A stretch of 64,000 bases of DNA from Rhabditoides inermis. Taxonomy: Eukaryota; Nematoda; Chromadorea; Rhabditida; Rhabditidae. The stretch lies in the NCBI GenBank assembly GCA_963966185.1, contig CAWZYM010000276.1:457501-521500 (forward strand). The letters run 5' to 3'. Made by a program: the position numbers and the translations under genes. A model generated the notes under the pieces. It did not search any database and was not told where the DNA came from. It was given only the letters and a program-made list of their open reading frames with translations. This document shows positions 1-8,881 of the stretch, in pieces (the first letter of the stretch is position 1; each line of letters begins with the position of its first letter).

Positions 1-1383
1 TATGTGCAATAATCACATGCCCATCCGACATGATCATCCGAGTAGAGGTTTGCATTTAGTTTGGTAGGAATGGAACTTGCACTGTGAAGACTATCCGCAC
101 GTACAACCTGGGCGTGAACACGGTGCACGTGGTGAGGAGCAACCCGATCGAGGAGAATGTGCTCGTCGGAACTGCCAGCGACAGGTGAGGGGGGACAGGA
201 TAGAGGAGGTAGTGATATGGAGGTAGTCTTGTTCATGCCATCAGGATATCGGGCAGGATGCTACTAGTAAGTAGGCATGGTTAGATAGAGGGTGAGGCGA
301 GGTGCTAAAGCGCGTCCAAATATCAGTTAGCTAGGTGTTATCAAGTAAATGAAAAGAGAGGACGTTAGTGTAGCATTACACTTGTGCACTAGCGGATAGT
401 TGTAGAGGGAAGAGGGAGGAGAGAGCAATGGAGTGGGGGAGAGATATGAGTGTTCAGGTCCGTCATCCTACTCGACACCAGCCAGAAGTCGGCGATCCCA
501 CTCAAGAAGGTGCGGTTTTCTTTTTTATATGAGAAGGAAACGTGTGATCAATTACGTATCGTTTCTGTGTTTGGGTCTTTATCGTAGTTTGAAACATACA
601 CTAAGCAACCATGGATATATTTCACCATTTTATAAGTATTCGCTAATCTAGGTGATGGTAATGGGATGAATCCATGAATCTCATCACACAGATAACCAAA
701 TAAATCATGCATATATAACCTGTCGCATCTGTCTTTAAGGTTAATGTTTTCCCTGTTGATACTATAAAAACGAAACGTCGAAATAAACCTTTTTCCCGCG
801 GTACATCGGCTGAATATCATTTGTGTGTGTGCAGGTTGTGATGAAACTGCGTGCGAACACCGTGTGCTGGATGGAACCCGCAGAAGACGGACACACTCAC
901 AGTCGTCAACGAGGACTACAAGTGAATGAATTCTATGAGGGGTGAGAGGGTTGCGATCAGTTTGCGAGATTTGTACAATGTAGTTGTCTAATGTTTTTGA
1001 GGTAGTAAAAAGGGAGATCAATTATTGCGGTTCCAAACGCATTTTGAATGATGGTACGTGTGAAAGTTATAGTCGGCTTTAGGTGTATGCGTGTATAGAG
1101 TATGGTGTTCATTTTTTCAATATGTTTTTAGGGACACATGATTTATGTATGGTTTGAACACCTCCCACACGTATAGCGTATCTTGTTGCCGCTACTTATG
1201 GCGAGTATAGTAGAACTAGACGTAATTCACGCATGCACTTGTTGATGATAATCAATCAATATTTGATTGAATGACAGATTATAACTCCCATGTGTTTGAT
1301 CCTGTACTCGTTTGACATGCGCAGCTTGTCGCATCCCCGCAACGTGCACCAGGGACACACGTTGGCTGAAGAGAGAGTAAGTG

Positions 1384-1429
<46 letters not shown>

Positions 1430-1745
1430 GAAGGGAGAGAAAGAGAAGATGGTGGTCTTTCTTGCAGCGAGGTGTACCACACGAAGCGCATGCAGAACGT
1501 GCTCTCCGTCTTGTGGTCGAGCGACGCCAAGGTACGGTAGTGGGGTTACGGTATTTGGTGTTACCGTATCTCGAAGTGGTTGTGATCACACTATTCATAA
1601 TGTACGCGTTCTTTGTTCTTGCATTTTTGATTGTTGGATTTGTGAATTGGTTTTTAACCTACTGTTGTCTACCGTACCTATACCGTATCCCTATTCCAGT
1701 TCCTCTGGTCCGGCTCGAACGAGATGAACGTGCATGTCCTTGAGC
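1..1745 (+). pseudogene. DCAF13/Sof1-like WD40 gene, 5' truncated by the window and probably decayed
   Basis: DCAF13 (yeast Sof1) is a WD40 protein of 18S rRNA processing. Four exon-like blocks match it in order. About 88-185 encodes NTVHVVRSNPIEENVLVG...ASDR. About 838-930 encodes VVMKLRANTVCWMEPAE and then, in a shifted frame, TLTVVNEDYK. About 1468-1532 encodes EVYHTKRMQNVLSVLWSSD. About 1698-1742 encodes FLWSGSNEMNVHVLEL. The frame change inside the second block, the lack of the WD repeat expected between NEDYK and EVYHTKR, and the missing C-terminal Sof1-like tail argue for a pseudogene. An assembly indel is possible. A (GA)n tract fills about 1386-1440 in the intron before the third block. 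The family is fairly secure; functionality is doubtful. Confidence 0.6.
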
Positions 1746-1831
1746 TTCGACGTGCCACACAATAGAAGGACCCCGAAAATGACAAGGTGAGCAGGAGTCG
1801 GTGCTGATTGATCATTGATGTATTGATTGCA

Positions 1832-2300
1832 GAACGTTCTGTATCTGGACCGCACGCAGAAGTTCTTTATCGCTGTGAGCGAGGTCTTCAAAGTGCGCCT
1901 GTTTGAGGAGAATGGTAAGTGTGTGACCGAGTCCGTTTCTGTTCGATGGCCCGCTCAGTCGAAATGGCGGCGTCGATGAGCCTAGTACAGCCGACCAGGG
2001 CAGCTGGCACAGTGCGGCAGAGTGTATGAGGCTAGTCATAAGGATACAGTGGCTCGGCTGCTATTTGTATGTTCTTTCAAATGTGAGCGTAACACGCTCG
2101 TCATTTATATCATATTTTTTTACAAATACCTAAAAAGTGTGTTTCAAGGTTATGGAGTTGTGCAGTGCTGTGTTATTGTTTTGTTTTCAGTTGCGTGGAG
2201 GCGTCGAGCGTCGGCGAGTGTGGGGTGAACGTGATGCGGTCGATACATCATCAAGTTCAGATGCCACAAGGTGGATGTCGGCTCGACCATCTACTACATA
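1832..2300 (+). other. unassigned exon-like segments
   Basis: Two stretches look like exons. One, about 1833-1914, follows a TTGCAG acceptor, ends at a GTAAGT donor and reads NVLYLDRTQKFFIAVSEVF. The other, about 2190-2300, has a possible frame reading FRCHKVDVGSTIYYIG. I do not recognise either. A stop lies upstream in the frame of the second, so it is either spliced or dead. They may be the relic of a gene following the DCAF13-like remnant. Confidence 0.25.
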
Positions 2301-2453
2301 GGTGTTCCACTCTACCCCGCGCGCAAGCTAATCTAAAATCATTGGTGAATGTTTCATTCATTTTTATTAGAAAAATACACATGGGAAAACACCATTTTCA
2401 AATTATTGGAAGAATGCGTAGGCAAATGCAAAATTAGCATGGGGATGAGGAAA

Positions 2454-4258
2454 TCACTGGTTGGGGAGGTTGCACGGCTCAGGGAAGTTAAGGAGGAGGT
2501 TGAGGCGGTCGGCCTCGTCGTCTCCCGTCCACTCGCCGGCGCGCAAGAAACCACCGCGAGCCTCAATCCATTCGAGCACCAGCGTCGCGTGTTCATAGTC
2601 TGTTTCCTGGAAAGAGAACGCCTTGAAGTCGAGTCGGACCGTGATGCTCTCTTTGGGAGAGAGCACTCCTCCTGATGGGTTGATTGATGTGTGTTTGTTC
2701 TCCGTGAATAGGTTCCACTGCACGATTTCGTTGCCTTGGTTTTTGATCTGTAACACTCAGGCTAATTATTCGATCGATCTTGATCGGCGGAACTTACTGT
2801 AAACGGGCAAGAGTTCGCTCTTCCATACGGCATGAGGAAGTTGACGTTGTCGGGTGTGAAGAGCGGGGTGGATCCGCTGCTTGGCGTCTTCTGCGAATGC
2901 TGCTTGGACCCGCTCTCCTTGGCCTTCTGCTCCTGGCTTGTCTCCAGGATGGATTCAGTCCCACCCCCGTCGGCCGCCAGTCGTGCTCTCCCGAGCTCTG
3001 CCAACACCCATCGATACTGAAAAAAACATTTTCTATTCTATCTTTGCTTTTCTCCATACTTTTCTATCCAGTGACGAAGATGGCCGGATGAGGGTGCGAC
3101 TCGCAGCGTACGCACCCGTGATGGACAGCGCGTAGAGCACGTCGTGGAAGCTTGCCGCACCTTCCGCTCGCACTTCTAGGTATGTAGAAGCAGGTAGGTA
3201 GATTCTTCGATACCGTACTCCACTCTACAGTAACTCTACTGTAATCAAGTCTACCTCTCAATTTGTTAATACGACTGATCACAGAGCGATGGTGATAAAG
3301 CCGCACAGAGTTGATCATCATGGCGGCAAGAATGAAAGTCGTAGATCGGCTAATCTGAAACATATTAGGGTAATTAGAAGAAGAAAAACAAATGCGTGAT
3401 GTAGCCGTACCCCGTTCCCACAAAGAAGTGCCGATGGCTGGACGAAGAGCTCGTCGATGAGCGGCAGCAGAGTGTGCGCATTCTCAGGATACCCCATCGT
3501 CGTCCTGGAACACGAGAGGTGAGATGCATGAAGGGAGGGAGAGACAGGGGACAGACAAAGGCAGGCGACGCACCAGTCTTCGTACGTGATTCCGATGCAC
3601 TCGAATGTCGTTTGAGCGTTGAGCGACACTTCAAGCGTGTATCGTGTCGAGTACTTTTTGTGTTCGATCTTTCTTGTTTCGATTGTGCAGCCGTTCGGTA
3701 CTGAAAGCGCGTGATCAAATCCCACCTCATTTTCCGCACTCACGTGACATCTTGAAAGCCGCGCCCGGCCACAGAGAAGTGATCGATTTGGTCTCTAACA
3801 CATCGGCGAAGACGTATATACGTTTTATCTGAAATTGGTTGGAGCGGGAAGAAGGCGCTGAAAAGGTACCTTGTTCGCGACAACGTGTGTCCAAAATTCG
3901 GTTGTCTCTGCCCGCAGAGGTGTCATGGCTATGATCGTCTTATGCGGAAGCAGGCCCTTGGCCTTGGAAATGTTCGCATTGAGCTCTCCGAGCCGAGTGA
4001 TCTTCAGACAGGGCATTTGCGGTAGGAAGCAAGTCGGCACCGTGCAGCAGTCCTCCCGCTCCTTCGACATCGCTTCGAAGTCAGCTTTCATCTCTTTCAG
4101 AGTCCGTCCCGTAGTCGCAGACGTGGCCTGATAGCGGCAACATGAACACCCAAAGTTACAGTATGACTAACCTGGAACAGACTTCTGAGGGCGGTTAGAC
4201 GAGTGCGCCTCAAACGGGTGTGGATTTTGCTGGGAGAAGCATTTGCTTGGCGAGCCAT
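2454..4258 (-). CDS. tyrosine phosphatase-like domain fused to MSP domain
   Basis: Exons on the minus strand lie at about 4258-4171, 4131-3868, 3830-3743, 3702-3575, 3506-3409, 3355-3251, 3176-3073, 3018-2798 and 2752-2454. The later junctions were checked for phase and agree. The start is MARQANASPSK. The PTP part runs through TTEFWTHVV, YTLEVS and W-T-T in place of the WPD loop, then PENAHTLLPLIDEL. The P-loop is LCGNGISRS, so the C-x5-R and G are kept but the usual His is Leu and the general-acid Asp is absent. It ends with FHDVLYALSIT. After a Ser/Gln/Lys-rich linker the C-terminal exon encodes an MSP domain (NPSGGVLSPKESITV, AFSFQETD, LVLEWIE). PTP proteins and MSPs are abundant in nematode sperm, so a sperm or cytoskeletal role is an inference. 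Catalysis is probably weak or lost; phosphotyrosine binding is possible. Confidence 0.72.
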
Positions 4259-4736
4259 GGCGGGCCGACTGTTTTTATACGCATTCTATGCGTATGCTAA
4301 GGAGTATGGTGATTAGATTGTAATTTGCGTTCGCATTATCTTAATTTGCGAGCTGTTCAAGGACCGGAAGTGTGCATTCGATGCCATTCAGCGGCTGTCA
4401 TATGATAACAGGATGGTGGGGTTTGTTATGATCGACGGATGTATATATAAGGGATTTCTGTGTGGTTTCTAGTGCTGTCTCGGGGGTTAAACAGCCTATT
4501 ATCATCGGAGTGTCAGGTGCCGAAGTCGACTGCCAACACACGTGATCGGAAGGACGCCCGCTCCAGGTGCCGACCGGACTGGCTTCCAGGTACTTCCCGG
4601 TATGTGCAGGTATCGGTTATCGATTAGTGCTGACGTGAACGTTTCCACGTGTTCATGGCGCACACACTATATACTGCTTCGTCAGACCCGCGGCTGCCCG
4701 CACGGGCGTCGCCACATCCCATGCCTGAGGGGGTTA

Positions 4737-5037
4737 GTGCACACAGCAGAATCAATCGATATCAATGGCTCTCTTTAGCGATGACAGCCCTCACTCTCTC
4801 TTTCCTCTACATTGTTCGATTTTACACCCACTCTTCACCCACCTATCCCTATTTCCCCCTGTCTACAGTAGTTGGTGCACACAGTAGAATCAATCGATAT
4901 CAATGGCTCTCTTTAGCGATGACAGCCCTCACTCTCTCTTTCCTCTACATTGTTCGATTTTACACCCACTCCACCCACCTATCCCTATTTCCCCTGTCTA
5001 CAGTAGTTGGTGCACACAGTAGAATCAATCGATATCA
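4737..5037. repeat. tandem repeat, unit 135-138 bp, about 2.2 copies
   Basis: Units begin with the same block (GTGCACACAG then AGAATCAATCGATATCA) at 4737, 4875 and 5010. The first two units are nearly identical, differing by a few bases and a short indel near TTCACCCACC. The third is truncated after about 28 bp. The apparent long open frame across it simply reflects the repeat. Confidence 0.85.
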
Positions 5038-5647
5038 GGGGTGAGAGCGAATTAGAGGTGGCTCTCTTTATCGATTCTACTTACTGAAAGAGAGATAGAC
5101 AGTCTCCTCGTATCTATTGTATATTGAACATTTTCGTTTTATCAGAATCCTATTTTTCGCAGGATTTTTGTGATAGATGCCAAAAGGTCGCAGCGGCGGT
5201 TTGCCGAGAGCTGGACTTACTTGAGAGAAATTAGCATAACAATGTCTATCTGTCAAAGGCGACGTTGAGTGGGGAGAGGGGAGAGAGAGGGAGATGAGAG
5301 TGGGAAAATTTCCGGAATATAATGTGCACGTTTTTACCCGCTGGTCGAGCGGCAGAGGAAGTCGAAATGACTTTGACAGATTTAAGACGAGCATTTACCT
5401 TTGCACTGTTGCTTTCGCGTTTGAAACGTATCTAAGCTGACGATGCCGGGCATATCCACTCTCCTCCCTCTCACTGCCACCAAGGACAAGTTGGGTATTC
5501 GCAACATGGCTTTAAAAGGATACTGGTGATAGAGAGTGACATGGATTTTGTGTATTATGTCAGCGTATGATTATTGTTTTCTTTTCATCGAAGAAAAGTT
5601 TCAGATACTTCCGACATCTGAAACTAGCTATCTATATACGACGTACG

Positions 5648-5780
5648 TTCACAGTCGTCAACGAAGACTACAAGTGAGTGAATACAGTGAGTATTTTAAG
5701 ATTTGTACAATGTAGTTGTTTAATGTTTTTGAGGTAGTAAAAAGGGAGATCAATTATTGCGGTTCCAAACGCATTTTGGA
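5648..5780 (+). pseudogene. duplicated DCAF13-like exon end plus intron start
   Basis: The block repeats the end of the second DCAF13-like exon (TVVNEDYK, here with a good GTGAGT donor) and the following intron sequence found at about 896-1048. The intronic part, from AGATTTGTACAATGTAGTTG to CCAAACGCATTTTG, is almost unchanged. No other DCAF13 exons accompany it, so it is a short duplicated fragment. Confidence 0.75.
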
Positions 5781-6318
5781 TATTTATCTAACTCTACATC
5801 AAATACAATCAAATAAGTACAAGTTTCAGGTTACAAAACACTTATGTAAGAGGGTCATGTGAATGACAATACTTATTATGTTGATATAGGACAGGAAGGA
5901 ATGATATTGAGAGGAAAATATTGATGGGGGAATCTTGTTTACAATATTGTACACACGAATGCTTTTACATAGTTGTTAATAGGCTTTGTGATAGGATAGA
6001 GTTTGTTAGTGGCTTCTTTTGTTCGACTTGTTCGAGTGTCAAAAAGAACAAGCACACAAAGATCAATTCCGCCATTCCACATTCTGTACATCAGTCATCA
6101 GTGCCATACCTGCTCTCAGTCTACGTTGAGATAGTGACTCTAGTTGCAGACGAGATTGGATAAGAGAGCGAGAGAGGTGCGACAGACCGCATCCATAGGA
6201 TAAACGAGAGAGAAAGATTGATTTGACTTACGAGGAGTGTAGTAGGTGCCACACCCTCGGATTCATACAAAATAGATAGAATACCTTAGTTAGTAGCTCA
6301 TCGCAATTATCTTCGCAG

Positions 6319-6930
6319 ATGCTTCAGGACGCTCGTCCGGGTTTTCTCGTTCTGGAGGCGGTTCAGCGAGCACACGTGCAGAATCTCACCTAACACACCA
6401 GCATCGCTCATTTGGAGCAGGTCAAAGATAAAAAAAGAGAATCTAACAAGAAATTTAGATGAGACGAATATCGAGCTGACCGCAAGCTATATGCAACAAA
6501 TCTTGCTCTCGCCGTCTTTTCACTCGTCTATTTGTCAGGTAATGCTCGCGTATGCTTCGATCCACGCCCGCGTACTCCAGCTCCAGTCGTCAATCAGTGT
6601 TCCTTCGACCGACCTGTCCGAGACGTAGGGCAAGGTGTTCGGGTGAGCTAATTAGGCAGGTCACACAACGAATCGCATCTCATATCAGTAACTGCGCGCG
6701 GGCATCCTACAGATGCACGCTCGACGAGACGACAAGATGAGGATAACTGATGTACACACATTTGTCGAATCGTCGAATGACATGAACCAAAGTTTTCTGG
6801 AGTGAAATGCGATTCACTGCATTTGGTCGTAGGACGAGGCGTATCACTGTCTCATTGATCGGGCGGCAGCGATCGTACCCGCAGTGGCAGACTTGGAGCG
6901 GCACGACAGATTGGCGGACATACTCGGTGC

Positions 6931-6977
<47 letters not shown>

Positions 6978-7396
6978 TCTCTCTCTCTCTCTCTCTCTCT
7001 TTTTCTCTCTACGCATACCCTCTTGCATGTCAGGGATTCCTCGGGTCATTGTGCATGCAGACCTCTATCCTGGAAACGTGCTCTGGACGCGGACGGGAGA
7101 TGGGGAAGAAGACTTTACGATCAAGGCAATCATCGACTGGCAGGTCAGTAAACACCCACTTTCTTGCTTTGAACACTAAATTGAAAAAAAAACCTTCTCA
7201 CCTTCCAGATCTTCCACTGGGTTGTGATAGGAGAGGACCTCGGGCGGATGTTGTGTACCTTCCTCTCACCCACAGACCGGCGTAACAACTGGGAGAGACT
7301 GTGCAAGATGTTCTATGATAAGGTTGCTGAGGAGCTAGGAGACACACCTGTGCCGTATACCTATGAACAGGTAAGAGAGAGAATGGGGAGAGAGAA

Positions 7397-7433
<37 letters not shown>

Positions 7434-7880
7434 CGTGCTCGATTCCAGCTCGTTCTCTCGTACCGGCACTGTCTGCCCACATGTATTCTTCTCATCACTG
7501 CCTTCCTCGATGGATACGAGAAGGACCAGATTAGGGTGAATCACTCATGTGAATACTCAATAACTCAAAAATGTACTATTAGCTCACATATGTGGTTTGT
7601 CAGTTCGTCAAGAATTGACAATTACGATGTGATTTCGCCAAGCGCTCACAAAAATCTGTCGCGTTCACCACTACGATCACTATTTCAGATGCACCACAAG
7701 TCTGTTTCGGAGGCGGCTGCGACTCGAGTCATAATGGACGAGAAGATCATCGGGAATCTGGAAGACATGTGTCAAGGATGGGAAGCCATTCACAAAGAGA
7801 CAAGCAGCCACTCATCACTTTGGCAGTCGTTATTGAACTACGCACTGCGACCCTTTCATGTCAGTGGAAGCAATCAATAA
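6319..7880 (+). CDS. CHK-kinase-like (DUF1679/EcKinase family) protein, N lobe not found
   Basis: Exon-like blocks lie at about 6319-6390 (MLQDARPGFLVLEAVQRAH), 6541-6628 (YASIHARVLQLQ), 6835-6929 (DEAYHCLIDRAAAIVPAV), 7032-7143, 7209-7371, 7450-7539 and 7688-7880. The fourth has the catalytic loop IVHADLYPGNVLW and the metal-binding segment AIIDWQ. The fifth continues with GEDLGRMLCTFLSP and RRNNWERLCKMFYD. This is the C lobe of the nematode-expanded choline-kinase-like fold, whose substrate is mostly unknown. Two introns are almost wholly (CT)n or (GA)n. I could not find the ATP-binding N lobe upstream, so the gene may be 5' truncated or have diverged first exons. Confidence 0.65.
6929..7031. 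repeat. (CT)n microsatellite intron
   Basis: The intron begins GTGCGT, runs through CT repeats with a few interruptions to about 7008 and ends TGTCAG. A companion (GA)n tract fills the intron at about 7372-7430 of the same gene. Confidence 0.8.
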
Positions 7881-8362
7881 ATCGACAAGACGACAAGGTG
7901 CTTGATGCACGAGAAATATGGTCACTTGATTTATGGGGGGAGGCTAGATGTGCAGCAAAATCGTGTTCGTGAGCGGATCATGGTACAATCCCGCTACCCT
8001 TGAGACATCTACAATCTACATACATCAGAGAGCGGATCGGAAGTCAGCCGGACTTGTATGACTTGCCGAAAGAAGGAGGAAAAAGATCCGACAATTCAGC
8101 TGGTCAACTATGATCTGACAAACGACTCCAAATCATAATTTATCGCACAACAATAAACTCTCTCAACAAGAACATAACACGCACAGTCCTAACAAAATCT
8201 TCACTAAACAAAAACGAGGCAGTACAGGGGCCATATCCTATCCAACCCCTCCCCTCTACTAACCGTAACCATACTCCTACTCCCAAAAACTTGCGAACAC
8301 CACGCCGACATACGAGAGAGTGCACGGGGCCTGTCTATTCCCTCTTCTCCCTACTCCCACCC

Positions 8363-8523
8363 TCACTCCTTCCCCCTCCCGTACATCTTCGCTCCCGCCA
8401 CAGCCAGACGGTCCGCACACTCGTTGCCGTGCACACCCGTGTGGCCAGCCACGTACTCGAAACGGACCTGCAAAGAGGAATCTCTCTCTCTCTCTCTCTT
8501 TCTCTAACTCTCGTAAAGACAGC

Positions 8524-8578
<55 letters not shown>

Positions 8579-8837
8579 CAGAGACAGAGACAGAGACAGA
8601 GACAGAGACAGAGACAGAGACAGAGACAGAGACAGAGACAGAGAGTGAGTGAGAGAGAGAGAGACAGAGGCAGAGACAGAGACAGAGAGTGAGTGAGAGA
8701 GAGAGAAAGAGAGGGGAGACAGACACACTCCCTCCACCCACGTGTATCTTCCCCATCAACTCGTCGAGCTGCTGCAGATTGTCGACGTTCTTCACAGCCT
8801 GCCCGTCAGACTTCTTCCAGCCGCGACGCTTCCACTG

Positions 8838-8881
<44 letters not shown>

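Larger units (their letters stand above)
4259..6318. other. intergenic region
   Basis: I see no credible gene here. It holds an upstream flank with a TATA-like stretch at about 4441-4452, the 135-138 bp tandem repeat at 4737-5037 and a duplicated scrap of the DCAF13-like gene at about 5648-5780. The open frames present have no family resemblance. Confidence 0.6.

Noticed and set aside
4737..5037. CRISPR-like array
   Set aside because: The direct repeats include their whole 135-138 bp spacing and the genome is eukaryotic; it is a plain tandem repeat.
5921..6163. Possible first exon of the CHK-like gene
   Set aside because: The frame shows no resemblance to the kinase N lobe and has no good donor in phase with the next exon.
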